From Cohnella algarum (GTDB taxonomy: Bacteria > Bacillota > Bacilli > Paenibacillales > Paenibacillaceae), in the NCBI RefSeq assembly GCF_016937515.1, contig NZ_JAFHKM010000002.1:124001-188000 (forward strand): 64,000 nt of DNA, read 5' to 3'. The stretch's first letter is position 1. Every line of letters begins with the position of its first letter. The notes below the pieces were generated by a model, which saw only the letters and a program-made list of their open reading frames with translations, made no database searches and was not told the DNA's origin. The translations under genes and the position numbers were made by a program. Shown here one piece after another: positions 8,436 to 17,286 of the stretch.

Positions 8436-9551
8436 ATGAACAGCGCGAGAACGTCCGCGACGGGGACGGACAAACGATACGCGGAAGCGGAAACTTTCAT
8501 CAGACAGGCTTACGGGGAACTGGACAAGTCGCCCGCGGAAGCGGAAAGGCGCATTCGGGAAATCGGACGGCAGCTCGAAACGGAAGGCCGCTACAGCCAC
8601 ACGTTCGAGGAACTGTCGCACGGAGCGAAAATGGCGTGGCGCAACGCCAACCGCTGCATCGGCAGGCTGTTCTGGAACCGGATGCACGTCCTCGACGCCA
8701 GGGATTGCGAGACTTCCGACGACGTATACGCCGCGTTGCTGCGGCATATCGAATTCGCCACCAACGGCGGCGAAATCCGTCCGGCGATCACCGTGTTCGC
8801 GCCGGCAACCGGCGGAAGGGAACCGGTGCGCATCTGGAACCACCAGCTCATCCGCTACGCGGGCTACCGGACGGAGGACGGCATCATCGGCGACCCCGCT
8901 TCGGCAAGCTTTACGGATGTTTGCCGCAAGCTGGGCTGGCAGGGCGCAGGCACTCCGTTCGACGTGCTGCCTCTCGTCATCCAGACGGACGAACAGGAGC
9001 CGCGGCTGTATCCGATTCCCGAGCGGCTTGTGCTGGAAGTCCCCCTGTCCCATCCCGAACTCGACCTTTTCGGCGAAACCGCAGTCAAATGGTACGCCGT
9101 TCCGATCATATCGGATATGGCGCTTGAAATCGGAGGCGTTCGCTATCCCGCGGCCCCGTTCAACGGCTGGTACATGGGAACGGAAATCGGGGCCCGCAAT
9201 TTGGCCGACGAGTTCCGCTACGATATGCTGCCTGCGGTCGCACGCAATATGGGGCTGGATACGAGCACCCATTCATCCCTTTGGAAGGATCGCGCCCTCG
9301 TCGAGCTGAATGCGGCCGTGCTTCATTCGTTTCGAAAAAGCGGCGTCAGCATCGTCGACCATCATACGGCCGCGCAGCAATTCAAAATGTTCGAGAAAAA
9401 CGAGGCCCGGGCCGGCCGCGAAGTGACCGGCCGCTGGTCGTGGCTCATTCCGCCGATGTCTCCGGCGACGACCGACATTTTTCACGGCAGCTATGAGGAC
9501 CGCACGGTTTTCCCGGGGTTTGTTTATCAGGACCGGCCATACGGGCAATAA
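8436..9551 (+). CDS. nos: Nitric oxide synthase oxygenase
   Basis: Bacterial NOS: heme and pterin-binding oxygenase domain that makes NO from arginine, using general cellular reductases because there is no reductase domain. It has 371 residues from the ATG at 8436, like B. subtilis Nos. The heme-ligating cysteine is Cys74 in WRNANRCIGRLFW; the substrate region WYAVPIISDMALEIGG and PFNGWYMGTEIGARNL is intact, as is the C-terminal WSWLIPPMSP. The open frame runs back to 8313, but the ATG chosen fits the family N-terminus (KRYAEAETFIRQAY). It is probably cotranscribed with the next small gene, 18 bp downstream. Confidence 0.96.
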   Translation: MNSARTSATGTDKRYAEAETFIRQAYGELDKSPAEAERRIREIGRQLETEGRYSHTFEELSHGAKMAWRNANRCIGRLFWNRMHVLDARDCETSDDVYAALLRHIEFATNGGEIRPAITVFAPATGGREPVRIWNHQLIRYAGYRTEDGIIGDPASASFTDVCRKLGWQGAGTPFDVLPLVIQTDEQEPRLYPIPERLVLEVPLSHPELDLFGETAVKWYAVPIISDMALEIGGVRYPAAPFNGWYMGTEIGARNLADEFRYDMLPAVARNMGLDTSTHSSLWKDRALVELNAAVLHSFRKSGVSIVDHHTAAQQFKMFEKNEARAGREVTGRWSWLIPPMSPATTDIFHGSYEDRTVFPGFVYQDRPYGQ

Positions 9552-9569
9552 AGAAAGGAGGCTTGTTTT

Positions 9570-9866
9570 TTGAAACCGAACGATTTCGACTTTATGTCCG
9601 ACAGCACCGAGCAGACTTCGACGAGATTCGTAACCTTCATTACGCCGGGCATGCACCGGTTCGACCTGGCCATTACGACGACGAACCGGTTCTACGGCAA
9701 AAAGCTGGTTGTCGACATGCAATCGGGACGCAGCGCCGTGCTCGGCGCGGACGATTTGGAGGAAGAGGGCGTTCTGAACTCCGTCTTCAAGCTCGATGAC
9801 GAGCAGGCGGCCGAGCTGTCCCAATTTTTAAGCCTCGTGCTGGGCGAGCCACACTTTACCGATTGA
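9570..9866 (+). CDS. Small conserved protein, probably DUF3055
   Basis: A 98-residue soluble protein with the pattern TRFVTFIT...RFDLAITTTNRFYGKKLVVDMQSGR followed by an acidic DDLEEEG segment. This resembles the DUF3055 family of Bacillales; function unknown. It starts with TTG at 9570, 8 nt after AGGAGG, and lies 18 bp after nos, so the two are likely one transcript. Whether it helps NO synthesis is unknown. The family assignment is from memory of the pattern. Confidence 0.7.
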   Translation: MKPNDFDFMSDSTEQTSTRFVTFITPGMHRFDLAITTTNRFYGKKLVVDMQSGRSAVLGADDLEEEGVLNSVFKLDDEQAAELSQFLSLVLGEPHFTD

Positions 9867-9888
9867 AAAGCTTTTTGCCGATCCCGCG

Positions 9889-11448
9889 TTATCTCGCTTT
9901 GTTTTTTTGCTTGTGAGCCGCTTCCTCCAGCCGCTGAAAGCGCCGCAAGTCGGCCTTCCGGATCGGCAGCGGCTCTTTGCGCAGCAATTTGACGATCGAC
10001 CAGATCAAAAGCAAGAGCAGCACGGTAAAAGGCAGCGCCGCGATCAAGGAGGCGGTTTGCAGCGCTTCGAGCCCGCCCGCGTACAACAGCGTCGCCGCGA
10101 TTCCCGCCATCAGCGCGCCGCAGACGATTTTGGCGGCGAGCGGCGGATTCAGGCTGCCGCGGGTCGTCATGCTCGCCAAAATAAACGTCGCGGAATCCGC
10201 CGACGTGACCAGGAAAGTCGCGATGAGCAAAATCGACAGAAAAGACAAAATCGCCGTAAACGGCATATGCCTGTAGAGCTCGAACAAAGCCGAGGTCAGA
10301 TCCGCATTTACGGCCGCCGCAATGCCGGCGCCGCGATTCAAGTCGTGCCACAAGGCGGTCCCCCCGAACGCCGCCATCCACAGGCAGGCGATCAGCGGCG
10401 GGACGACCATGACGCCGATAATGAATTCGCGGATCGTCCTTCCTTTCGATACCCGGGCCACGAATCCGCCCACGAACGGCGACCAGGCGATCGCCCAAGC
10501 CCAGTAGAAAATCGTCCAATCCCGAATCCAGGTGCCTCCGGCATAAGGCTGCAACCGCAGGCTGTACTGGATGAAGTTGGCGATATAATCCCCGAGCGCC
10601 AGCGTGAACGTCTCCAGAATAAAGACGGTAGGGCCGGCAACGAAAATAAACAGCACGAGAGCCAATGCCGCTGCCAGATTCAAATTGCTGAGCACGCGAA
10701 TGCCCTTATCCAGCCCCGTCGTCGACGAAAGCATATAGAGAACGAAAAGCGCCGCGATCATGAGCAGCTGTATGCCGACGGAATCCCCGATGCCCCATAC
10801 GGCTTTCAGGCCTCCGTTCATTTGCAGGACGCCGAGGCCGACGGAAGTGGCGATTCCCATGACGGTGGCAATGACGGCCAAGCTGTCGATCGCGTTTTTC
10901 ACGATCGGCCTGGAGCCCGTAACCGGTTCGGTCGCGGTCGAAATCAGACCGTTTTTTTGCTTTTTGAACTGCATGAAAGCGATGGCGAGACCGACGATGG
11001 CGGACACCGACCATTGGCTGATTCCCCAGTGAAAAAAGGAATAGCCCATCGCGATTCGCGCCGCTTCCTCCGTCAACGGCGGAACGCCCGCGAACGGCGT
11101 CGTAAAAAAGTGGCTCATCGGTTCGGCGACGCCGTAAAAGACGAGCCCCGCCCCGAAGCCCGCGGAAAACAGCATCCCGATCCAGGTAAAAAAGGGAAAC
11201 TCGGGCTTTTCCTTGTCTCCGCCTAGACGAATCGACCCGTATTTGCTGATCGCCAGTCCGATCAAAAAAACGATAATCAAAAAGACGGCCAGCAAATAAA
11301 ACCAGCCGAAGTTGTCCGTCGTAAACAGAAACAGCCGGTTCGCGATATCGCCGAACGTCGCCGGCGCGAACGCTCCGAACGCAACGAACAATAAAATGAC
11401 GGCGACCGACACCGCGAACACCGGGTTTTTCCACAGTTTTTGTTCCAT
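9889..11448 (-). CDS. BCCT-family glycine betaine/choline-type transporter
   Basis: Membrane protein of 519 residues with about 12 membrane helices. BCCT landmarks are the GWFYLL start of helix 2, GAGLVFYGVAEPMSHF (about 108-123), FFHWGISQWSV, and the long WTIFYWAWAIAWSPFVGGFVARVSKGRT motif with its row of tryptophans in the substrate site. It probably takes up betaine or a similar osmolyte with Na+ or H+. The ATG at 11448 follows GAGGGGG; a GTG at 11466 is in frame but would put the ribosome site inside the gene. It is monocistronic. Confidence 0.92.
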   Translation of the reverse strand: MEQKLWKNPVFAVSVAVILLFVAFGAFAPATFGDIANRLFLFTTDNFGWFYLLAVFLIIVFLIGLAISKYGSIRLGGDKEKPEFPFFTWIGMLFSAGFGAGLVFYGVAEPMSHFFTTPFAGVPPLTEEAARIAMGYSFFHWGISQWSVSAIVGLAIAFMQFKKQKNGLISTATEPVTGSRPIVKNAIDSLAVIATVMGIATSVGLGVLQMNGGLKAVWGIGDSVGIQLLMIAALFVLYMLSSTTGLDKGIRVLSNLNLAAALALVLFIFVAGPTVFILETFTLALGDYIANFIQYSLRLQPYAGGTWIRDWTIFYWAWAIAWSPFVGGFVARVSKGRTIREFIIGVMVVPPLIACLWMAAFGGTALWHDLNRGAGIAAAVNADLTSALFELYRHMPFTAILSFLSILLIATFLVTSADSATFILASMTTRGSLNPPLAAKIVCGALMAGIAATLLYAGGLEALQTASLIAALPFTVLLLLLIWSIVKLLRKEPLPIRKADLRRFQRLEEAAHKQKNKAR

Positions 11449-11594
11449 GCTGTCCCCCTCGAACACCGTTGTCCCCTAATTGTTTCCTTACGCTTGCTTG
11501 TTATGCAGCGGGAGAACAGCGACAAAAAGCGGCGCATGGATCCTATGTTCGGGGAGAAGCTAACGGAAACCCCTTCGAAAAGGAGACGTTACCG

Positions 11595-11867
11595 ATGCCG
11601 CGTTCCCGCCCCGAAACCCGGCACCAGGTCCCGGACCTGGCGACCGTGGAATCGCAGCGCAACGACCTGACCGCCGAAGAATTTCCGGAAGGCCCGTACG
11701 GCAGCCCGGTTTCCGTCAAGCTTGGCAAAAGCACGCCGTGGCGGGAGGAGCAGCGTCCGCCGAATAGCTATACGTATGAAAACCGGGAGCTTCATGCCGG
11801 GATGGAGCGGGACTACCCCGGGGACCATCCGACGCACGCCGAGCGTCCCGAGCCCGAATCCGAATAA
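11595..11867 (+). CDS. Small hydrophilic protein, unknown
   Basis: A 90-residue, charged, proline-rich protein with no membrane segment or cysteine. The middle contains EFPEGPYGSPVS and STPWREEQRPPNSYTYENRELH; the C-terminus is PEPESE. The ATG at 11595 has AAGGAG 9 nt upstream, and the gene ends just before a strong terminator, so it looks genuine. It is divergent from the BCCT gene. I do not recognise the family; it looks disordered. Confidence 0.65.
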   Translation: MPRSRPETRHQVPDLATVESQRNDLTAEEFPEGPYGSPVSVKLGKSTPWREEQRPPNSYTYENRELHAGMERDYPGDHPTHAERPEPESE

Positions 11868-11876
11868 CGAGCAAAC

Positions 11877-11930
11877 AAAACGACCCTGCTTTTTCCGAGA
11901 TTCCGTTTTCGGAAAAAGCGGGGTCGTTTT
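11877..11930. terminator. Strong two-way intrinsic terminator
   Basis: AAAACGACCC...CTTTTTCCGA pairs with TCGGAAAAAG...GGGTCGTTTT. The near-perfect stem of about 23 bp ends in A/T tracts on both sides, so it can serve both the small + gene and the convergent exonuclease gene. Confidence 0.9.
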
Positions 11931-11946
11931 GAAGAGGCGAACCGCG

Positions 11947-12840
11947 TTACCCGATCCAGCGAAGGCGATCCCGGAACTCCAGCTCCTCGCACATCGCCAG
12001 CGCGCGTACCCGGTCGAGGTTCCAGACGCATTGCTCTAGCGGCAAGTCGACGGGCGCGTCGCAGCGGATCGTGGCAAGCTCCCGGGACAGATGAAGCATC
12101 TCCAGATCGTCCTCGATTTTGCGCCGGAGCGAGGCCGAAATATGCGGCAAATTTTCCAAAATGCCGTCAATGGACGCGTACTCGCGGATCAGCTTCATCG
12201 CCGTCTTTTCCCCGATGCCGCGCACCCCGGGATAGTTGTCGCTCGCATCGCCCATCAGCCCTTTCAAATCGACGATCTGGGCGGGCGTCATTTGCCGTTC
12301 TTCCATCAAAACCTCGGGCGTATAAACGATATAATTGCCGTGTCCTTTTTTCATGATCGCGACCCGGATGCGTTCGTCCGTCAATTGCAGCAGGTCGTGG
12401 TCGCCGGTCATGATCGTCACCAGCGCCTCGCCGCTGAACCGCCTGGCCAGCGTCCCGATGCAATCGTCGGCTTCGAAATCCCGGACGCCGACGTTCACGA
12501 CGCCGAAGCTCTCCATCACGTCCCGGATCAGGCCGAACTGGGGAACCAAATCTTCCGGGGCCTCCGGGCGATTTCCCTTGTAGCCCGCGTATTGGCCCGT
12601 CCGAAACGTCGTGCTGCCCATATCCCAGCAGCAGACGATATGGGTGGGCGAAAAACGCTGCACCGCATCGCCGAAATACCGCAAATACCCGTGAATCGCA
12701 TTGACCGGCGTGCCGTTTTGCGTCCTTTTGACCGATCCTCCGTAAGCGGTGGCGTAAAAGGCGCGAAACAGCACGGCCATGCCGTCGATAAGCAGCACGC
12801 GCCTCGTCTCGTCCGGCTCCGTCTCCCTGATCAGCGCCAT
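11947..12840 (-). CDS. 5'-3' exonuclease (YpcP-like, PolI N-terminal type)
   Basis: Stand-alone FEN/5'-nuclease of 297 residues, homologous to the N-terminal domain of DNA polymerase I. Metal-binding acidic positions are seen in LLIDGMAVLFRAFY, FEADDCIGTLA, TGDHDLLQL and GDASDNYPGVRGIGEKTA, the last also being the helix-hairpin-helix. It should remove RNA primers or flaps. The second ATG (12840) has GGAAGG at 9 nt, while the first (12849) lies directly against it. It neighbours an aminotransferase gene without clear functional link. Confidence 0.9.
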   Translation of the reverse strand: MALIRETEPDETRRVLLIDGMAVLFRAFYATAYGGSVKRTQNGTPVNAIHGYLRYFGDAVQRFSPTHIVCCWDMGSTTFRTGQYAGYKGNRPEAPEDLVPQFGLIRDVMESFGVVNVGVRDFEADDCIGTLARRFSGEALVTIMTGDHDLLQLTDERIRVAIMKKGHGNYIVYTPEVLMEERQMTPAQIVDLKGLMGDASDNYPGVRGIGEKTAMKLIREYASIDGILENLPHISASLRRKIEDDLEMLHLSRELATIRCDAPVDLPLEQCVWNLDRVRALAMCEELEFRDRLRWIG

Positions 12841-12866
12841 CGGTTTCATCCTTCCCGTTCTAAGTT

Positions 12867-14051
12867 TTACCTTGGTTCATGTTCCCGCAAAAAGCGGCCG
12901 ATCCGGCGGGCGGCGCAAACAAGCCGCTCTTCTTCCTCGACCAGCGCCAGCCTCGCATACCCTTCTCCCCGCGCGCCGAACGCATGGCCCGGCACCGAAG
13001 CTACGCCCGCGGCCGCGAGCAGCTCCCGGGAGAACGTCCTGGACGTCCACCCGGAGGGAAGCGGCGCCCAGACGAACATCGTCGCTTTCGGAAGAGGAAT
13101 GGCCCACCCTTCTTCCCGAAGCGCCTCGACGAACCGGTCCCTCCTCCGCTCGTAGAGGGCGGCCACCGGCTCGGGAGCCGCCATGTCCCGCTCCATCGCG
13201 GCGACGGCGGCCTCCTGCACGGCGAGAAAAACGCCGAAATCGATATTGTCCTTCAGCGCCCGCAGCGATTCGAGAGCATCCCGATTGCCGACGGCAAAGC
13301 CGATGCGGCCTCCTGCCAGATGAAACGATTTCGAGAGCGAATGGAATTCGACCGCTACCTCCTTCGCGCCCGGCACTTCCAGCACGCTCGGCGGGCGGAA
13401 GCCGTCGAAGGCCATTTCGCTGTACGCATTGTCGTGAACGAGCAGCACGCCGCGCCGCCGGGCGACCTCGACCGCCCGCTCGAAAAACGCCAGATCGGCC
13501 GTAGCCGAAAGCGGGTTGCTCGGATAGTTGAGCAGCATGAACTTGATTTTGTCCCATGCGGCTTCGGGCACCGCGTCAAAGTCCGGCAAGTAGCCGTTTT
13601 CCTCGGTTAACGGCAGGCGGATCGCCTCCACGCCGGCCACGGCGAGCCCGGCCTGGTAGACGGGGTATCCGGGATCGGGCAGCAGGACGCAATCGCCGGG
13701 GTTCGTCACCGCCAGCGCAAGGTGGGCAAGGCCGTCCTGCGTCCCCATCAGCGACAGCAATTCCCCGCGAGGATCCAGCGAGACGCCGAACCGGCGCTCG
13801 AACCACGCGGCCGCCGTCTCGCGGAATTTCGCCGAGCCTTGCGTGCCCGGGTACCGGTACAGCTCGGACCGCAGGGCCGCCTTCGACAGCGCCTCCATGA
13901 TCTCCGGGGAAGGAGGACGGTCCGGACTGCCGATGTCGAGCGCGATCACGTCCGTCCCTTGCCGGAGCGCCTCCGCCTTCCACTCCGCCACCTCGGCGAA
14001 AATCGCCGAACCGAGCCTGTCCAGCCGATCCGACCTCCATTTGTTCGTCAT
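12867..14051 (-). CDS. Class I/II aminotransferase (DapL/AlaC-like)
   Basis: PLP-dependent aminotransferase, fold type I, 394 residues. The PLP lysine is in HSLSKSFHLAGGRIGF; NYPSNP and the HDNAYSEMAFDG motif (Asp and Tyr that contact PLP) are intact. The overall pattern resembles the LL-diaminopimelate/alanine aminotransferase group, but the substrate cannot be fixed. AAAGGAA is placed ideally for the ATG at 14051; an ATG six bases upstream is too close. It stands 15 bp after the exonuclease-side neighbour and may be read with the peptidase gene upstream. Confidence 0.85.
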   Translation of the reverse strand: MTNKWRSDRLDRLGSAIFAEVAEWKAEALRQGTDVIALDIGSPDRPPSPEIMEALSKAALRSELYRYPGTQGSAKFRETAAAWFERRFGVSLDPRGELLSLMGTQDGLAHLALAVTNPGDCVLLPDPGYPVYQAGLAVAGVEAIRLPLTEENGYLPDFDAVPEAAWDKIKFMLLNYPSNPLSATADLAFFERAVEVARRRGVLLVHDNAYSEMAFDGFRPPSVLEVPGAKEVAVEFHSLSKSFHLAGGRIGFAVGNRDALESLRALKDNIDFGVFLAVQEAAVAAMERDMAAPEPVAALYERRRDRFVEALREEGWAIPLPKATMFVWAPLPSGWTSRTFSRELLAAAGVASVPGHAFGARGEGYARLALVEEEERLVCAARRIGRFLREHEPR

Positions 14052-14070
14052 GTCCATCTTCCTTTCGAAG

Positions 14071-15147
14071 TTAACCCGGGTGAGGCAGTCCGGTCTCCTG
14101 AACCATCCACATCATATAAAGCAGCACGAGCGCGAGTCCTCCGTACATGAGCCCGTACCGCCAGCGCACGCGGCTCGGCACGTCGTAATAATTGCCGGGC
14201 TCGTGTCTCGTTCCTTCCACGCGAACCGTCAGCGTCAGCTTGCCGTGTTCGTCGGGCGGCTTGATTTGACGGATATGAACGTTTTTCACAATGCACGGCA
14301 CGTTCACTTCCAGCTGCCCGCGAAACGACACCGGCTCCCACCAGAACTCCACGACGTGCTGGCCGTCCAAGCGGCAATACGCGGTAAAGGGAAGGTCCCG
14401 CCGGTGCGTTTCGCCCGAAAAATACCACGCAGGCAGCGCCGGGGCGACTTCCGCCTCGTAAACGCCTTCCGCGAAATGCGGTTCCCCTCCGTTGCGGTCG
14501 CGTTTGAATCGTCTGTACATTTCCCATAGAAACCAGAACCACACGAGCGCAAAAAGGAAACTGCCCGTATACCAGACGACGAACGGACCCAATACCGCCC
14601 CGACGACCCAAAGCCACCGGCTTACCGCGGATGCGATCCGGCCCCCGTCGAGCGGATGAATCGGCAGCAGATTGAGAAGGTTCAAAAAGAAACCGACGTA
14701 GGCGAGCGCATACCACACTTCCGCGCCGGTGACGTACCCGATGCCGTAGCAAACGAACGCCCCGACCGTCCCGAGCGCCGGACCGCCGATGGCGATGGCC
14801 GCTTCCGTTTCCGCATCCTTCGGGTTTCGTTTCATCATGATCAGCGCCCCGACGAACGGAATGAAAACCGGGGCGCTGACCGGCAAACCGCGGCGCTTCG
14901 CCGCCCAGACGTGGCCCATCTCATGCACGAAAATAAGCGCGACGAAGCCGAGCGCGAACGTCCACGGGTAGATGAGCGCGTAAGCCCCGACCGTGACGGC
15001 CATCGAGAGCAGAGGCTTGCCGAACTTCAGCAGCGCCAGCAGCACTCCTTTGCCTTTGGAGAGCAGCAGGAGCAATCCGGCCGCCCATGCCCACGATCCT
15101 TTCGCGGGAGCGCGTTTCTTGCTTTGCCCCTCTTCCGCTTGTGCCAA
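14071..15147 (-). CDS. Site-2-protease-family (M50) zinc metallopeptidase
   Basis: Integral-membrane peptidase, 358 residues. The zinc motif HEMGH (about residue 75) sits at the end of a membrane helix and the second motif NLLPIHPLDGGRI is at about 160. A basic, glutamine-rich cytoplasmic start precedes helices at about 20-60. The last 130 residues form a soluble domain ending in one more membrane helix, unusual for minimal members. Its substrate is unknown. Many relatives process regulators or sort membrane proteins. It stands upstream of the aminotransferase on the same strand. Confidence 0.9.
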   Translation of the reverse strand: MAQAEEGQSKKRAPAKGSWAWAAGLLLLLSKGKGVLLALLKFGKPLLSMAVTVGAYALIYPWTFALGFVALIFVHEMGHVWAAKRRGLPVSAPVFIPFVGALIMMKRNPKDAETEAAIAIGGPALGTVGAFVCYGIGYVTGAEVWYALAYVGFFLNLLNLLPIHPLDGGRIASAVSRWLWVVGAVLGPFVVWYTGSFLFALVWFWFLWEMYRRFKRDRNGGEPHFAEGVYEAEVAPALPAWYFSGETHRRDLPFTAYCRLDGQHVVEFWWEPVSFRGQLEVNVPCIVKNVHIRQIKPPDEHGKLTLTVRVEGTRHEPGNYYDVPSRVRWRYGLMYGGLALVLLYMMWMVQETGLPHPG

Positions 15148-15164
15148 CGCGATGCTCCTCTCCT

Positions 15165-15530
15165 TTACCGCCCCCAGACGGGGAAGATGTCCTGCTCGCG
15201 AAAGCCGACCGTCGCCTTGCGGCCGTCGGTCATGACCGGCCGCTTGATCAGCCTGCCGTTTCCGGACAGGAGACTGATTTTCTCATCGTCGGTCAGGTTC
15301 GGCAGCTTGTCCTTCAGCTTCTGCTCCTTATATACTTCGCCCGACGTGTTGAACCATTTGGCGACGGGCAGTCCGCTTTGCGCGATCAGCTTCCGCAATT
15401 CGTCTTCGGACGGCGGCTGTTCGAAAATGTCCGTAAGCTCCAGCTCATAGCCGTTTTCCTTCAGCCAATTGACCGCTTTGCGGCACGTGCCGCACTTCGG
15501 GTAGTGGTAAACGTGCAATTTTTTGCTCAT
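15165..15530 (-). CDS. ArsC/Spx-family protein (YusI-like)
   Basis: Thioredoxin-fold protein of 121 residues with YPKCGTCRKAVNWL, a CxxC at the place of the Spx/ArsC redox centre, and the conserved RPVMTDG near the C-terminus. It is annotated in many genomes as arsenate reductase-like, but no ars gene is nearby and true arsenate reduction is uncertain. The ATG at 15530 follows AAGGAG; longer frames to 15668 would cover a strong hairpin. It is 17 bp upstream of the M50 peptidase gene, so probably cotranscribed. Confidence 0.88.
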   Translation of the reverse strand: MSKKLHVYHYPKCGTCRKAVNWLKENGYELELTDIFEQPPSEDELRKLIAQSGLPVAKWFNTSGEVYKEQKLKDKLPNLTDDEKISLLSGNGRLIKRPVMTDGRKATVGFREQDIFPVWGR

Positions 15531-15573
15531 CGCGATGCTCCTTGTGTCTCGTTTCCTCATCCGGGAGTCCGGA

Positions 15574-15604
15574 CGGATGAACGGTCTCGTCGACCGTTCA
15601 TCCG
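15574..15604. repeat. Perfect 13-bp inverted repeat hairpin
   Basis: CGGATGAACGGTC (15574-15586) and its exact complement (15592-15604) around a 5-base loop, in the 150-bp gap between the pseudouridine synthase and ArsC-like genes. There is no T tract on either strand, so it is more likely an RNA end/processing hairpin or an operator than an intrinsic terminator. Confidence 0.6.
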
Positions 15605-15683
15605 CCGAATGTTTCAGGTTCAGCCCCATAACGGGCATTTCCGGCCGTTGGTTGCGGCTCCGCGCCAAAGGCGCTTTCGGCGC

Positions 15684-16700
15684 TTAACGATGCCGGCCGC
15701 CGTTTTCGCCGGAAGCTTGCGAAGATCCCGGCCACGGAAGCTCCGGCAATTCCGCGAGCCGCGCCGCCAGCGCCTCCAGGTCCCGCGGCAGCGCGGCTTC
15801 GAGCGTCATCGCTTCCTTCGTGACCGGATGGCGAAAGCCGAGCAGCCGCGCGTGCAGCGCCTGCCGCTGCGCCGCGCGGTCCAGCAGGCGAGACAGCGCC
15901 GACCGTTCCCAGGCCGGGTCGGTATAATAACTGTCGCCGATGAGCGGGCAGCCGATCGAGGTCATATGGACCCGGATCTGGTGCGTTCGCCCCGTTCCGA
16001 GCCGGATCGCCAGCTCCGAGGCTCCGCAGGCGAAATGGCGGGCCAGCGCGTAGTACGTCAACGACGGCGCGCCGTCGTCGCGAATCGCCCGCCGATGCGG
16101 GTCTTCCGGGACGCGACCGATCGGCCCGCGCACTTCCCCCGCCTCCAGCGGCGGCTTTCCGTAAACGAAAGCCAGGTATTCTTTTTCCACCGTTCCTTCG
16201 ATCATCTGTTCCGATAGCTGCTGGTGCGCGTACGGATGTTTGGCGACGATCACCAGTCCCGACGTGTGCTCGTCCAGGCGATGCACCGGGCGAAACCGGC
16301 ACCGCTCGCCGCGCTCTCGCCAATAATGCATGACCCCGTTGGCCAGCGTGTTCATGTAATGTCCGGTCGTCGGATGAACGATTACGCCGGCCGGCTTGTT
16401 CAGCACGAGCAAATGCTCGTCCTCGAACACGATATCGAGCTCCATCGGCTGCGGCAAAATATCTTCCGACGTCTCCTCCGCCATCCGCACCTCGATTTTG
16501 TCCCCGGCCGCGATTTTATCGTGCGGGCGCGCCGGTTGCCCGTTGATCTTCAATCCGTCCTCGGACGTCTTCAGCCGGACGTACAGCTTCCGGGAAATGC
16601 CGAGCCGCAGCTTCAGCACGTCGCGCAGCGTCCTGCCCTCGTCGGCCGGAAGCGCGACGTGAACGATCGGCGGGTAATACCGGTCCGCCGATTCATGCAT
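15684..16700 (-). CDS. RluA-family pseudouridine synthase
   Basis: RNA pseudouridine synthase of 338 residues. An S4-like RNA-binding start (LRDVLKLRLGISRKLYVRLKTSEDGLKING) is followed by the catalytic domain with PVHRLDEHTSGLVIVAK, where the Asp of HRLD is the nucleophile, and GRTHQIRVHM. The target (23S rRNA or tRNA) cannot be told. Its ATG overlaps the end of pduO by 8 bp, which suggests translational coupling in a cobU-pduO-rlu operon. The C-terminal 20 residues are glycine/serine-rich. Confidence 0.93.
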   Translation of the reverse strand: MHESADRYYPPIVHVALPADEGRTLRDVLKLRLGISRKLYVRLKTSEDGLKINGQPARPHDKIAAGDKIEVRMAEETSEDILPQPMELDIVFEDEHLLVLNKPAGVIVHPTTGHYMNTLANGVMHYWRERGERCRFRPVHRLDEHTSGLVIVAKHPYAHQQLSEQMIEGTVEKEYLAFVYGKPPLEAGEVRGPIGRVPEDPHRRAIRDDGAPSLTYYALARHFACGASELAIRLGTGRTHQIRVHMTSIGCPLIGDSYYTDPAWERSALSRLLDRAAQRQALHARLLGFRHPVTKEAMTLEAALPRDLEALAARLAELPELPWPGSSQASGENGGRHR

Positions 16701-17286
16701 CGGCCGGCGGCCTCCGTCCGAACACGCGGGCTCCGCGTTCGTATTCCGTGTCCCGGACGCCGAGCAGCGCGTTCGCCGCGCGCGCCGCGGCGAAAAAATA
16801 ATCGGAAAGCCGGTTCAAGTAGCGCAGCACCTCTTCCGGGCAGCTTTGCCCCGACGCCGACAGCGTCACCGCCCGGCGCTCCGCGCGCCGGCACACGGTC
16901 CGGCACGCATGCAGCGTCGCGGCCGGCGGGCTGCCGCCGGGCAATATAAACCGCTCGATCGCCGGCGCCGCGGCCGCGTGCCGGTCGATCCACGTCTCCA
17001 GCCGCTCCGTCATCGCGGCCGATACTTTCAGCTGCTCCGGCTTCGGCTGCGCATACGACAGGTCGGAGCCGCAGTCGAACAGCTCATGCTGGATGACGGC
17101 CAGCTCGTTCAGCATCTCCGCGCCCTTGCCGTCAGGCAGGGCCGCGAGCGCCGCGGCCGCCAGACCGACCAGCGCGTTCAGCTCGTCGATCGTCCCGAAA
17201 GCCTCCACCCGCGCATCGTCCTTTAAGACGCGCGAGCCGATAACGGACGTCGTTCCTTTGTCTCCCGTTCGGGTATATAGGTTCAC
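16693..17286 (-). CDS. pduO: PduO-type cob(I)alamin adenosyltransferase
   Basis: Transfers the adenosyl group from ATP to cob(I)alamin. The protein has 197 residues from a GTG at 17286; the ATP-binding start VNLYTRTGDKGTTS and the RVEAFGTIDELNALVG helix are intact, as is the C-terminal RYLNRLSDYFF. The GTG overlaps the cobU stop as GTGA. Longer frames up to 17424 have no ribosome site. With the CobU-like gene it points to salvage or assembly of adenosylcobalamin, consistent with the cobalamin riboswitch at metE later in the window. Confidence 0.93.
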   Translation of the reverse strand: MNLYTRTGDKGTTSVIGSRVLKDDARVEAFGTIDELNALVGLAAAALAALPDGKGAEMLNELAVIQHELFDCGSDLSYAQPKPEQLKVSAAMTERLETWIDRHAAAAPAIERFILPGGSPPAATLHACRTVCRRAERRAVTLSASGQSCPEEVLRYLNRLSDYFFAAARAANALLGVRDTEYERGARVFGRRPPADA

